Origin: Pelomicrobium methylotrophicum
GTDB taxonomy: Bacteria; Pseudomonadota; Gammaproteobacteria; Burkholderiales; UBA6910
DNA length: 51,216 nt
Assembly: GCF_008014345.1 (NCBI RefSeq)
Contig: NZ_VPFL01000022.1
Coordinates: forward strand, 1-51,216
Direction: 5' to 3'
Positions 38,480 to 48,189 of the stretch are shown here, in pieces. Positions within the stretch are counted from its first letter, which is position 1. Each line of letters begins with the position of its first letter. Below the pieces are notes generated by a model. The model saw nothing but the letters and a program-made list of their open reading frames with translations, did not search any database and was not told the origin of the DNA. Both the position numbers and the translations under genes were made by a program.

Positions 38480-40387
38480 ATGGGCGAGACGTACAAGGAG
38501 TTTCACCGGCGTTCCATCGAACGGCGGGAGGCGTTCTGGGCGGAGCAGGCCGCCCTGGTGGACTGGCACAAACCTTTCGGGAAAGTCCTGGACTACAGCC
38601 GCCCGCCGTTTGCCCAGTGGTTCGTCGGCGGAGAGACCAACCTCTGCTACAACGCGGTGGACCGACATCTGAAAGACCGGGCCGACCAGAAGGCCCTGAT
38701 CTACATCTCCACCGAAACCAACCAGGAACGGATCTACTCCTTCCGGGAGCTGCATCAGGAAGTAAACCGCTTCGCCGCGGTCCTGCAAAGCCTGGGCGTT
38801 GCCAAAGGCGACCGGGTGCTCATCTACATGCCCATGATCCCCGAGGCGATTTTCGCCATGCTGGCGACGGTGCGGCTCGGCGCGATCCACTCGGTGGTGT
38901 TCGGCGGCTTTGCCTCCCATAGCCTCGCCGCCCGCATCGACGACGCCAAGCCCAAGGTGATGGTGACTTCCGATGCCGGCATGCGGATGGGAAACAAAAT
39001 CCCGTACAAGCACCTGGTAGACGAGGCCATCCGACTGTCCCGGTTTCCGCCCGAGCAGGTGGTCATCGTCAACCGGGGGCTCGACCCCCAGATGCCTTTG
39101 ACGCCCGGGCGCGACCTGGACTACGCCGAGCTGCGCAGCCGGCACATGCAGGCCGAGGTACCCGTCGTCTGGCTCGAGGCGAGCGAACCTTCCTACATTC
39201 TGTATACCTCCGGCACCACCGGCCGGCCCAAGGGAGTTCAACGGGACACGGGGGGCTACGCGGTGGCCCTTGCCGCCAGCATGAAGTGGATCTACTGCGG
39301 CGAACCGGGCGAGACCTATTTCTCCACCTCGGACATCGGCTGGGTGGTCGGGCACTCCTACATTGTGTACGGGCCGCTCATCCGCGGCATGGCCACCGTG
39401 GTCTACGAAGGCGTGCCGATCCGGCCCGATCCTGGGATCTGGTGGAAGATCGCCCAGGACCAGCGGGTCACCGTCATGTTCAGCGCGCCCACCGCCATCC
39501 GGGTGCTGAAAAAACAGGATCCGGCCTACCTCAAGAAGTACGATCTCTCCTCGCTCAGGCACCTGTTCCTCGCCGGCGAGCCCCTGGACGAGCCGACGGC
39601 TCAATGGATCTCGAATGCCTTGGGCGTGCCGGTCATCGACCATTACTGGCAGACGGAGACCGGCTGGGCGATTCTGACCGCCGTGCCCGGCGTGGAGAAG
39701 ACGCCGGTCAAGTTCGGCAGCCCCAGCTTTCCCGCTTATGGGTACGACGTGCGGCTGCTGCACGAGCAGACAGGGGAGGAGGTGGGGCCGAACGAGAAAG
39801 GCGTGGTATGCATCGTGCCGCCACTGCCGCCCGGCTGCATGTCTACCGTCTGGGGCCAGGACGAGCGGTTCGTGAGCACCTATTTCTCCAGCTTTAAGGA
39901 CCGCTTGATTTATACGACCTTCGACTGGGGAATCCGCGACCAGGACGGCTATTACTTCATCCTGGGCCGTACCGACGACGTCATCAACGTGGCAGGTCAC
40001 CGCCTGGGCACGCGGGAGATCGAAGAGGCCATCAGCACCCACCCCGCCATCGCCGAAGTGGCGGTCGTGGGCGTGGCCGATCCATTAAAGGGCCAGCTTC
40101 CCTTGGCGTTCGCCGTGGTCAAGGACGCAGCCAGGATCGCCACGCCGGAAGCGTGCCAGGCGCTGGAGAAGGAGATCATGGCGGCGGTGGACAAGCAGCT
40201 CGGCGCCATCGCCCGTCCGTCGCGGGTACACTTCGTCACTCAATTGCCGAAGACCCGCTCCGGCAAGGTGCTCCGCCGCTCCATCCAGGCCATCGCCGAG
40301 GGACGCGATCCGGGCGACCTCACCACCCTGGACGATCCCGCGGGCATCGAACAGGTGAAGGCGGCGGTGGCGGCTGCCAAAGCCTAG
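38480..40387 (+). CDS. prpE: Propionyl-CoA synthetase PrpE
   Basis: This AMP-forming acyl-CoA ligase activates propionate. The 635-residue protein starts YKEFHRRSIERREAFWAEQA and has the AMP-binding P-loop YTSGTTGRPKGVQRDTGGY, the DIGWVVGHSYIVYGPL segment, DHYWQTETGW, the GRTDDVINVAGHRLGTREIE hinge region, and PKTRSGKVLRRSI with the regulatory lysine K596 that is acetylated in relatives. The VQRDTGGY form and operon context favour PrpE over acetyl-CoA synthetase. The open frame begins at 38459, but GAGGAGGGG precedes the ATG at 38480. It is the last gene of prpB-prpC-acuI-prpE. Confidence 0.93.
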   Translation: MGETYKEFHRRSIERREAFWAEQAALVDWHKPFGKVLDYSRPPFAQWFVGGETNLCYNAVDRHLKDRADQKALIYISTETNQERIYSFRELHQEVNRFAAVLQSLGVAKGDRVLIYMPMIPEAIFAMLATVRLGAIHSVVFGGFASHSLAARIDDAKPKVMVTSDAGMRMGNKIPYKHLVDEAIRLSRFPPEQVVIVNRGLDPQMPLTPGRDLDYAELRSRHMQAEVPVVWLEASEPSYILYTSGTTGRPKGVQRDTGGYAVALAASMKWIYCGEPGETYFSTSDIGWVVGHSYIVYGPLIRGMATVVYEGVPIRPDPGIWWKIAQDQRVTVMFSAPTAIRVLKKQDPAYLKKYDLSSLRHLFLAGEPLDEPTAQWISNALGVPVIDHYWQTETGWAILTAVPGVEKTPVKFGSPSFPAYGYDVRLLHEQTGEEVGPNEKGVVCIVPPLPPGCMSTVWGQDERFVSTYFSSFKDRLIYTTFDWGIRDQDGYYFILGRTDDVINVAGHRLGTREIEEAISTHPAIAEVAVVGVADPLKGQLPLAFAVVKDAARIATPEACQALEKEIMAAVDKQLGAIARPSRVHFVTQLPKTRSGKVLRRSIQAIAEGRDPGDLTTLDDPAGIEQVKAAVAAAKA

Positions 40388-40430
40388 GCGGCGGGGCGGC
40401 CATGATCGGGAGAAGCGACGCGCCGCTCAC

Positions 40431-40531
40431 GAATTCATGTCCGAAAAGCTGTCGGCGGCGCCATGCCGGTCAGTTACTGGAGGCAGTAGCGGACGCGCAA
40501 GGACACGGCGTCGCCAGGAGTACATGAATTC
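40431..40531. repeat. 10-bp inverted repeat between prpE and the efflux locus
   Basis: GAATTCATGT (40431-40440) and ACATGAATTC (40522-40531) are perfect inverted copies 81 bp apart, in the 152-bp gap where the propionate operon ends and the minus-strand metal-efflux locus ends. No transposase is present. It could be a large stem or the scar of an insertion; the function is unknown. Confidence 0.4.
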
Positions 40532-40539
40532 CTGGCACC

Positions 40540-41919
40540 TCAGGCACCCTTGGGGAAACTGACCCGAAACAGGGTACCCTGGCCATTCGCGGCTGTTTCT
40601 AGCGCAATCGTCGCCCCGTGACGCTCCGCTACCTCGCGCACGATCGACAGCCCGAGCCCCGCTCCGACCCCTTCTGTTCCGGGCACGCGATAAAAGCGGT
40701 CAAAAACGCGCGGGCGCTCCTTGTCCGGAATGCCTGGCCCGTCGTCCTCCACTTCGAGATACGCCCTGCCATCGGCAGCAGTCCCACAACGAGCCGTGAC
40801 CCGGCCGCCGGCTGGCGTATAGCGGATGGCATTATCCAGCAGGTTGCTTAGCAGCTCACCCAGCAGCCAGCGCGAGCCGCTTACCCACGCCGGTGCAGTT
40901 TCGACGCCGAAATCGATTTTCTTGGCCAGCGCAGCGTCGAGAAACTCGGGCGCAATATCCTCGAGAAGGCGGCCGAGATCGACCGGCTTCCACTCATGGG
41001 CGATGTTTGCTTCAGCCCCGGAGCGGGCCAGTGATAGCAGCTGGTGGGCCAGGTGGGCGAGCCGTTGTGTAGCATCCCGAATTTGCGCGATGCGAGTGCG
41101 AAATTGCGGCGGTACTTCGGCAGCGGCGAGTTCGAGCTGCATCTGCAGCCCTGCGAGCGGTGTGCGCAGTTGGTGGGCGGCGTCGGCCAGAAACGACTGT
41201 TGTGCCGCCGCCGCTGCACGCAGATCGGTGATTAAGCCGTTAATAGCACGCACCAGCGGTTGTGCCTCCTGCGGCACGTCGCGGCACGGCAGCAGGCTTA
41301 GGTCGTGCGGTGAGCGGCGGGTAATTTCCTCGCCGAGACGGTCAAGGGGCTTCAAGGCGACGCGCACGCCGACATAGACAAAGACCAGCGTCGCCGCGAT
41401 CAGTAGGGCGTTAGGCAGCAGCATGGCCATGGCGATACTGGTTGCCGTATGTTCGCGCTTGCCGGTGGTTTCTGCCACCGTTACGGTGACGATACCTTTA
41501 GCGGTAGGCACGCGGAAGGTAGCGGTACGCAGTTTCCGACCTGCCAGCGCGTCATCGGCAAAGTGGGGATTCTCGTAGGCATCCGGATGCGGCCGTAGTT
41601 CGGCATTGCCCGCCAGCCGCTCACCGCGCGGGCCACGCACATCGAAAAAGACCTTGTCGACCTGATCGGCGACGAGCACCGCTTCGGCCGGACCGGGCAA
41701 ATCGATGTCGACCCGGTCGCCGTGCACGACGAGGCGCGAAGCAAGGGTGATCGCTGCGTTGGCCAAGGCATGGTCGTAAGCGGCGTTGCTCGGTTCCAAT
41801 GCGGTCCGGTAATCGGCGAACAAGCTGACCAGCAGCAGAACCAGCAACGGCGCGAGCAGCAGCAGGAGCAGCCGGTGCCGCAGCGCACCGCTGGCTAGGA
41901 AGCTTGCTCTAGAGTTCAT
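40540..41919 (-). CDS. Two-component sensor histidine kinase
   Basis: This membrane sensor kinase has 459 residues: TM1 (about 16-34), a periplasmic domain of about 130 residues of the TctE/2CSK-N kind, TM2 (about 165-187), a HAMP-like linker, the phospho-acceptor box FLADAAHQLRTPL (His249), and a catalytic domain with LLSNLLDNAIRYTP (N box), VEDDGPGIP and GAGLGLSIVREVAERHG (G boxes). It overlaps the response regulator by 11 bp and lies downstream of the czcCBA-type genes, so it probably senses a metal ion for that pump. The ligand is not evident. Confidence 0.93.
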   Translation of the reverse strand: MNSRASFLASGALRHRLLLLLLAPLLVLLLVSLFADYRTALEPSNAAYDHALANAAITLASRLVVHGDRVDIDLPGPAEAVLVADQVDKVFFDVRGPRGERLAGNAELRPHPDAYENPHFADDALAGRKLRTATFRVPTAKGIVTVTVAETTGKREHTATSIAMAMLLPNALLIAATLVFVYVGVRVALKPLDRLGEEITRRSPHDLSLLPCRDVPQEAQPLVRAINGLITDLRAAAAAQQSFLADAAHQLRTPLAGLQMQLELAAAEVPPQFRTRIAQIRDATQRLAHLAHQLLSLARSGAEANIAHEWKPVDLGRLLEDIAPEFLDAALAKKIDFGVETAPAWVSGSRWLLGELLSNLLDNAIRYTPAGGRVTARCGTAADGRAYLEVEDDGPGIPDKERPRVFDRFYRVPGTEGVGAGLGLSIVREVAERHGATIALETAANGQGTLFRVSFPKGA

Positions 41920-42589
41920 CCTCCGTCATCGCGTCAAGCCGGTAGCCGACGCCGCGTAGAGTGCGAATTTCGACACCTCTGGCAGACAGCTTGTTGCGCA
42001 GCCGGGAGACATAGACCTCGACGGCATTGAGGGTGAGCTCCCTATCGTACCTGCCGAGGCTTTCCGTAAGCTTTTGCTTGCCGACGACCCTGGGACTGGC
42101 AAGCGCGAGCTGTTCGAGAATTTCGTATTCGCGGCTTGTCAGATCGAGTGGCTGGCCGTTGAAGGTAACGGTCCGTGTCGATAGATCGAGGCGCAAGGCA
42201 CCAATGATAAGTTCCGAAGAGGCGGCGAAGCGGCTGCGGCGAATCAGCGCCCGCAGGCGGGCGGCAAGTTCCGGTAGCTGACATGGCTTGATGAGGTAAT
42301 CGTCGGCGCCGAGATCAAGGCCGGTGACGCGGTCTTCCAGGGAATCGCGCGCCGTGAGGATCAGCACAGGCGTTGCCAAGCCTTGCCGGCGCCAGCGGCG
42401 CACAAGCTCGAGGCCGTCTATTTTCGGCAGGCCAATGTCGACAATGGCCGCCTCGTAGCCGTTTCGGCGCAGAATCGCCTCAGCCGGTTCAGCTGCAGCC
42501 AGGTGGTCTACCCTGTAGCCGTACTGCTCAAGGCCTTCCTGCAGGCCAACCGCCAGCAACTTGTCATCCTCGATCAGGAGGATACGCAT
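41909..42589 (-). CDS. OmpR-family response regulator
   Basis: This 226-residue regulator has a receiver domain (1-120; acidic pocket EDD at 7-9, phospho-acceptor Asp51 in IVDIGLPKIDGLEL, conserved LTARD and LIKPCQLPEL) and an OmpR/PhoB winged helix (about 125-220, DLTSREYEILEQLA, VEVYVSRLRNKL, IRTLRGVGYRL). It is the partner of the adjacent kinase. It lies 64 bp after the RND pump gene on the same strand and may be transcribed with it. Confidence 0.94.
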   Translation of the reverse strand: MRILLIEDDKLLAVGLQEGLEQYGYRVDHLAAAEPAEAILRRNGYEAAIVDIGLPKIDGLELVRRWRRQGLATPVLILTARDSLEDRVTGLDLGADDYLIKPCQLPELAARLRALIRRSRFAASSELIIGALRLDLSTRTVTFNGQPLDLTSREYEILEQLALASPRVVGKQKLTESLGRYDRELTLNAVEVYVSRLRNKLSARGVEIRTLRGVGYRLDAMTEDEL

Positions 42590-42653
42590 GTGTGAAATAT
42601 AGCACAGCGCGCACGATGCGATTCGCAGTGTTCGATTTTCATTTCACTTTGGT

Positions 42654-45600
42654 TTATCGTGGAAGGCGCTGGGTCATCCTGGCCGACCGGCGATAAAGCC
42701 CGTAGTAGAGCGCAGGCAAGACGAACAGCGTCAGAAAAGTGGACGAAATCAGGCCGCCGATGACGACGATGGCGAGCGGCCGCTGAGTATCCGAGCCGAT
42801 CGCGTGTGAGAGTGCCATCGGCAACAAGCCTAGCATGGCCAGGAGCGCTGTCATGATAACAGTACGCAGGCGGCCAAGGGCACCTTCGACCACCGCATGG
42901 TGCAAGGGTACGCCAGCATTCCTGAGTTGGTTGAAATGGCTCACCATGACGACGCCATTGAGCACGGCTTGGCCGAAGAGCGCAATGAAGCCGATCGCAG
43001 CCGACACCGATAGCGGGGTACCGGTCGCCAGCAGGGCAAAAATACCTCCGATCAGCGCGAAGGGAATATTTATGATGATGAGTGCTGCGCTCTTGAGCGA
43101 CGAAAAGGCTTCCACGAGCAGCAGGAAAATGAGCAGTACCGACAGCGGTACCACCCAGGAGAGCCTGCCCATCGCGCGTTCCTGATTTTCGAATTCGCCT
43201 GACCACTCAACGCGATAGCCAGCGGGGATGCGGATCTTCCCAGCGACAGCGGCCTTCATGTCAGCGACGACACTACCCATGTCGCGATCTTTGATGAAGA
43301 CGCCGATCGACAGCACGCGCGTACCGTTTTCGCGGGCAATATCCATCGCGCCGCTGGTCATGCGAAAATCTGCCAGTTCCCCGAGCGGCACGAAGGCACC
43401 AGAAGACGTCGTTACCGGAAGGCTTCGAAGGCGCGCAAGCTCACGGTCACCTTCGGCCAGCCGCACGGTCACCGCGAAGCGGCGCTCCCCTTCCCAAAGC
43501 CATGTCACTTCTTTGCCAGCCAGAGCGGTTTCGACCACATCCTCGATATCGCGGACCGAAAGGCCATAGCGAGAAGCACGGGCCCGGTCGATTTCGATTC
43601 GGTACTGCGGCAACTGGCCGTTTCGATCAATGAATGCGCGCGAAACGCCGGCAACCGCACGCACCTGGGCGAGAATCTCCTGGCCAATCTGCTGCAGACG
43701 ATCGAGGTCGTCGCCCAGCACCTTGATGACAATCTGGCCGTCGATCTGCGAGATGCTTTCCAATACGTTGTCGCGGATTGGCTGCGAAAACGTCGCATCG
43801 ATGCCGGGGATCTGCTCGACCGCGGCTTCCAGGCGCGCAAGGATGTCGCGCTTAGTCACGCCATGCGGCCATTCCTCTTCGGGTTTCAGCTCGATCAACG
43901 CCTCGATCTGACTGGCGATCTTGGGATCAGTGCCATCTTCGGGGCGGCCGAGCTTGGAAATGACGGTGCGTACTTCAGGCACGGTGCGCACGGCTGCCCG
44001 GATACGGCTTGCCATCAGCTGCGCTTCGGAAATCGAGGACGACGGCTGCAGTGCGGCGTTAAGCCAGATCGAGCCTTCGTCGAGTTCTGGTAGGAACTCC
44101 GAACCCAGAAGCGGCACGCAAGCGAGGCTTGCCGCCAGCGCCACCAAGGCGGCACCGATCACCAGTGTGTGCCTGGCTAGTGCCTTTTCCAGCAAGGGCT
44201 GGTAGCGTACCTTCAGCCATTCGAGGAGCTTGTTGTCGCCGTGCGGCAAGTTTTTCCTTAGCAGCCAGTGGGCGAGCAGCGGCACTAGCGTCAGCGAGAC
44301 GACAAGCGAGGCGACCAGGGCCGAAGTCACTGACCAAGCCATGGGTGCGAAAATACGTCCTTCATGGCGTTGCAGCGTGAAGATCGGGATATGGGCGGCG
44401 ATGATGATGATCATCGAAAACAGTGTGGGGCGGCCGACTTCGACCGTGGCAGCGAGGATTTCCTGGATGCGCTGCCTGCTATCCAGTGTCTTGTCGAGCA
44501 GCGACAGTCGGTGAAAGACATGTTCGATGACAATCACTGCGCCATCGACGATGATACCGAAGTCCATCGCCCCGAGGGAAAGCAGGTTGGCTGGGATGCC
44601 AGCGAAGGTGAGGCCGAGGAATGTTCCCAGCAAGGAGAGCGGGATCACCAGCGCGACGATTGCGGCGGCGCGAAAATTGCCCAAGAAGGCGAACAGCACC
44701 AGGCAGACCAGCGTCGCTCCTTCGACGAGGTTGGAAAACACGGTTTTAAGCGTCTTTCCGATCAGCCACGACCGGTCGTAAAAAGGCTCAATGGTCACTC
44801 CCGGCGGTAGCATTCTGCTGAGTTCCGTCACTTTTGCCTTGACGGCTTTCAGTACCTCGGAGGCGTTCTCGCCTTTTCTCATCAGTACCAGGCCATAGAC
44901 GATGTCGTCGTTGTCATCTTGTCCGGCCACGCCTTGGCGCGGCACTGAGCCTATGGAGACGCGAGCTACGTCGCGCACAAGGATAGGCACGCCGTTGCGC
45001 GCCTCGATCACGACGTTTCCGATGTCCTCGGGGCCATGTAACAAACCGATGCCGCGGATCAAGTACTGCTGCCGCCCGTGCTCGATATAACCGCCGCCGG
45101 CGTTGGCATTCGACTTGCTGAGCGCCTCGACGAGCTGGTTAAGTGAAATTTTCCTGTCACGCATCCGGGCGGGGTCGGGTTGCACTTCATAGGTCTTGAT
45201 GGCGCCGCCGAAACTGATGACATCAGCGACACCCGGGACCCTCTTAAGCTGGCGCTCCATGATCCAGTCCTGAAGCGTGCGCAATTCCATCGACGAGAGA
45301 TGGTCGCCGCGCAACCGATAGCGATAGATTTCTGAAATTGCCGAGGTCATGGCTGCCAGCTGGGGTTGAACGCCCGGCGGAAGCTCCACCGTCTGTAGCC
45401 GCTCGAGCACCTGTGCGCGTGCGAAATAGTCGCCAGCCTTGTCGTTGAAGGTAATGACGAGGTAGGACAAACCGAACTGGGTGTGGGAAAAGACGCGGAT
45501 CGCGTTGGGAATGCCAGAGAGCGCGACTTCGAGCGGGATGGTCACCTGTTTTTCGACCTCCTCGGCGGCGCGCCCGGGGTAAAGCGTGATCACCGTGACC

Positions 45601-45737
45601 TGGGTGTCGGACACGTCCGGAAACGCCTCGACCGGCAGGTTCTTGAATGCGATTACGCCACCGCCGACGAACAGCAGCGTGCCCAGCACGACGAACAGCG
45701 GCTGGCGCAGGGCGAAGGCGACCAGCCGCTTAATCAT
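42654..45737 (-). CDS. czcA: Heavy-metal RND efflux pump, CzcA family
   Basis: This inner-membrane proton-driven pump exports divalent cations through a tripartite complex. The 1027-residue protein has the RND layout: TM1 near residues 12-32, a large periplasmic loop, TM2-6 from about 335, a second loop and TM8-12 from about 855. TM4 reads DFGIIVDGAVIVIEH with Asp392, Asp398 and Glu405, the acidic triad typical of Zn/Co/Cd/Ni-type (HME1-like) pumps rather than the CusA copper/silver type. Metal choice is still inference. Its start overlaps the end of the adaptor gene. The symbol denotes the family. Confidence 0.9.
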   Translation of the reverse strand: MIKRLVAFALRQPLFVVLGTLLFVGGGVIAFKNLPVEAFPDVSDTQVTVITLYPGRAAEEVEKQVTIPLEVALSGIPNAIRVFSHTQFGLSYLVITFNDKAGDYFARAQVLERLQTVELPPGVQPQLAAMTSAISEIYRYRLRGDHLSSMELRTLQDWIMERQLKRVPGVADVISFGGAIKTYEVQPDPARMRDRKISLNQLVEALSKSNANAGGGYIEHGRQQYLIRGIGLLHGPEDIGNVVIEARNGVPILVRDVARVSIGSVPRQGVAGQDDNDDIVYGLVLMRKGENASEVLKAVKAKVTELSRMLPPGVTIEPFYDRSWLIGKTLKTVFSNLVEGATLVCLVLFAFLGNFRAAAIVALVIPLSLLGTFLGLTFAGIPANLLSLGAMDFGIIVDGAVIVIEHVFHRLSLLDKTLDSRQRIQEILAATVEVGRPTLFSMIIIIAAHIPIFTLQRHEGRIFAPMAWSVTSALVASLVVSLTLVPLLAHWLLRKNLPHGDNKLLEWLKVRYQPLLEKALARHTLVIGAALVALAASLACVPLLGSEFLPELDEGSIWLNAALQPSSSISEAQLMASRIRAAVRTVPEVRTVISKLGRPEDGTDPKIASQIEALIELKPEEEWPHGVTKRDILARLEAAVEQIPGIDATFSQPIRDNVLESISQIDGQIVIKVLGDDLDRLQQIGQEILAQVRAVAGVSRAFIDRNGQLPQYRIEIDRARASRYGLSVRDIEDVVETALAGKEVTWLWEGERRFAVTVRLAEGDRELARLRSLPVTTSSGAFVPLGELADFRMTSGAMDIARENGTRVLSIGVFIKDRDMGSVVADMKAAVAGKIRIPAGYRVEWSGEFENQERAMGRLSWVVPLSVLLIFLLLVEAFSSLKSAALIIINIPFALIGGIFALLATGTPLSVSAAIGFIALFGQAVLNGVVMVSHFNQLRNAGVPLHHAVVEGALGRLRTVIMTALLAMLGLLPMALSHAIGSDTQRPLAIVVIGGLISSTFLTLFVLPALYYGLYRRSARMTQRLPR

Positions 45738-46855
45738 GGATTTTGGGTCATTATTAGCTGCTGCAACAGGAGGGCGCCATCGGTAACGACCTTATCGCCC
45801 ACCCGAAGTCCCTCGCGAACGCGCATGCGGCCGAGACCAGCTTCTTCGGCGACGATCTTGCGGCGGACATAACGTCCGTCCCCCTCATCGATGAAGACGT
45901 ACTGCTGATTGCCCAGCAGGATCACCGCGGTCGCCGGCACGCGCGGCGTCTGGTCGGCGGCAATGTCGAGATCGGCGGTGACGAACATTTCCGCCTTCAG
46001 ACGGCGGTCTGCGTTACTCACGGTGCCGCGCGCGCGCATGGTACGCGTCACTGGATCGAGGCTGTCGGCAACCCACTCGATGCGGCCGGTGAGCATCTCT
46101 TCGCCGAGCACCGGTGAGCGCAGGCGGAAACTAACGCCCGGCCTGACATGGCGCAGCGCCGCCTCTGGAATCTCCAGTTGTACCCACAGCCGCCTTGGGT
46201 CGGAGATCACGAACAGCGCTGGGTTGCCTGGCAATGCCTGATCGGGGCGCACCTCCTGGCCCGGATTGATGTTGCGCTCGACCACCGTACCGGCGATCGG
46301 TGCGCGTAGGACAAATTGCTGATGGACTGCTGTGCCGCCGCCGTAAAGCCGGGCGCGGCGCGCGGTACGCTCGCGCTCTGCGCGGGCGCGCTCGTAATCG
46401 GCCTGCGCCTGTTGTAGGTCTTTCTCAGCGATGATGCCGTGTTCGTGCAGTTCGATCGCTCGGTTCAACGCTTTTTCTGCAAGAGCGTAATCGACCTGGG
46501 CACGGGCGGCTTCCGCCTGAGCCTGGCCGAAATCAGGCGAGGCAATGACTGCTAGGGCATCGCCCGCTTTGACCGATTGGCCTGGTTGTGCGACCAGACG
46601 CACGACCTGCCCGCCGAGCGGCGCGAAAACCCGCACGGTGTGCGACTCGTCCCAGGTCAGGCGGCCATTCAGACTCAGGGTTTCATGGTGCGCGGCCTCC
46701 ACCGGGGTTGACACCAAAAGCTTTTTCTGCGGACTGTCGGTCGGAAAGACAATGCGTTCGCCCTCGAGCTTCGGTGCACCCTCGGCAACGGACGCTCCAG
46801 GCCGGCCACAGGCGACAAGCAGCAGGGCAAGGCAGAGCGAAAGGGCAAGTTTCAT
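45734..46855 (-). CDS. czcB: Efflux RND periplasmic adaptor, CzcB-like
   Basis: This membrane-fusion subunit bridges the pump and the outer-membrane factor. From the ATG at 46855 it is 373 residues, beginning with a lipoprotein signal MKLALSLCLALLLVAC (lipid-anchored Cys16). Next come a lipoyl-like half (VRLVAQPGQSVKAGDALAVI), an alpha-hairpin (about 115-160, rich in Ala/Glu/Arg) and beta-barrel domains with FVLRAPIAGTVVERNINPG. An upstream start at 46873 is in frame, but 46855 overlaps the stop of the outer-membrane gene (ATGA) and gives the clean signal peptide. There is no His-rich metal-binding extension as in classic CzcB. Confidence 0.88.
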   Translation of the reverse strand: MKLALSLCLALLLVACGRPGASVAEGAPKLEGERIVFPTDSPQKKLLVSTPVEAAHHETLSLNGRLTWDESHTVRVFAPLGGQVVRLVAQPGQSVKAGDALAVIASPDFGQAQAEAARAQVDYALAEKALNRAIELHEHGIIAEKDLQQAQADYERARAERERTARRARLYGGGTAVHQQFVLRAPIAGTVVERNINPGQEVRPDQALPGNPALFVISDPRRLWVQLEIPEAALRHVRPGVSFRLRSPVLGEEMLTGRIEWVADSLDPVTRTMRARGTVSNADRRLKAEMFVTADLDIAADQTPRVPATAVILLGNQQYVFIDEGDGRYVRRKIVAEEAGLGRMRVREGLRVGDKVVTDGALLLQQLIMTQNP

Positions 46856-48090
46856 GGTGGCGACATTTCCCATTCAGTCGCCGCCAGCCAGGCGGCCCGC
46901 GCTTTTGCATAGTCGGCGCAGGTGGCGACGTATTCGAGCTCCACGGCCCGCAGCGTGCGGCGGGCATCAAGCAGGTCGGTCAGACCGATGGCGCCCTTGC
47001 GGTAGGCGAATTCGGCGGCTTCAGCCACACGGCGCGCCTCCGGTAGGGTCTCGGCTTCGACGCGGCGGCGCCGCTCGATGGCGGCGTCGAGGTCGGCCCG
47101 GGTACGGACGATTTCGCCCTGCGCCTGCGCAAGCACGCGTTCCCGCGCTTCGAGCGCTATCGTGTATTCGGTCTCGGCGCGGGCGATCTCCCCCTCGTAG
47201 CCGTAGCGCAGGAAGAGCGGAATACTAAGGGAAATGCCCCACATGACGCCCGGGGTAGGCGGGTAACGCTCGACCTGCGCGCCGACGGTAAAGTCGCGTG
47301 TGGTGAGCCGGCGCGCGAGCTCGCGCGCCCTGGCGGCCATCTCGACGCGCAGCTCGGCGGCGCGAACGTCCGCGCGATTGCGCGGATCGGGTAACGATCC
47401 CGCCACCTCGAAGCTTGGCCAGCGGCCATCGGTAGCGAGGTCGGCAGCGTGCGCCTCCTCGCCGATCAGGTACGCGAGGTTCGCCTGCGCACGCTTGTGT
47501 TCGGCCTCGGCGGCCTGCCGGTCATTCTTCGCGCGCAGCGCCTCGACACGCAGCCGGCTCGCGTCCGTCTGAGCGATATCGCCAGTGGAAAGACGCCGCC
47601 GCGCGGCTTCCTCGGACTTTTCGTACAGAGCGGCCGTCTCGGTGAGCAACCGTAGTTTCTCCTCGGCGGCCAGGAGATCGTACCAAGCCTGATGGAGCAT
47701 GAGTCGCTGCTCGCGTCGGGTGTTGGCAAGATCGGCGGCAACGGCTTCCACACGCTTTTCGGCGACAGCCAGGCGCAACGCGCGCTTGCCGCCGCGCTCG
47801 ACGAGTTGGCTCATGGAGAGCGTCTGGTCGACCTGTTTGTCCTTAAACGGCCCGGCGCCGATGCCTGTCCAGGGATTGATCCCGGTCGCACTGTAGGAGA
47901 GGGTCGGATTAGGGGCCTGGCTGGCGATGACAACGTCAGCGCGTGCCGCCTCGAGCGCGCGCTGACCAGCAAGGATCTCGCGGTTGTGTGCAAGCCTTTC
48001 TTCCGCCTGGGCAAGGCTTAGGATCAGCGTCTGGCCGAGCGCCGGGTACGCGGCCAACCACAGCAGAAGAACGAAAACGGGCACCCGCAT
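46852..48090 (-). CDS. czcC: Outer-membrane efflux factor, CzcC/TolC family
   Basis: This outer-membrane channel of the tripartite pump has 412 residues. A Sec signal peptide (about 1-19, ending YPALG) is followed by the duplicated TolC-like helical repeats (SLAQAEERLAHNREILAGQRALEAARAD near 25-52, and LARRLTTRDFTVGAQVERYPPTP with PLFLRYGYEGEIARAETEY in the second half). It is the first gene of the C-B-A set and begins 99 bp after the glycosyltransferase gene, where the promoter may lie; I find no convincing hexamers there. Confidence 0.88.
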   Translation of the reverse strand: MRVPVFVLLLWLAAYPALGQTLILSLAQAEERLAHNREILAGQRALEAARADVVIASQAPNPTLSYSATGINPWTGIGAGPFKDKQVDQTLSMSQLVERGGKRALRLAVAEKRVEAVAADLANTRREQRLMLHQAWYDLLAAEEKLRLLTETAALYEKSEEAARRRLSTGDIAQTDASRLRVEALRAKNDRQAAEAEHKRAQANLAYLIGEEAHAADLATDGRWPSFEVAGSLPDPRNRADVRAAELRVEMAARARELARRLTTRDFTVGAQVERYPPTPGVMWGISLSIPLFLRYGYEGEIARAETEYTIALEARERVLAQAQGEIVRTRADLDAAIERRRRVEAETLPEARRVAEAAEFAYRKGAIGLTDLLDARRTLRAVELEYVATCADYAKARAAWLAATEWEMSPP

Positions 48091-48189
48091 GGCGGGGCGC
48101 AGTATAGCGTCGCCGCAGTGAGCGTGACGGAGTTTGTCAGGTTCGCGACAGGCTCGGCCAGCGGTATTGTTCTTAAGACAGGGCAGCCG

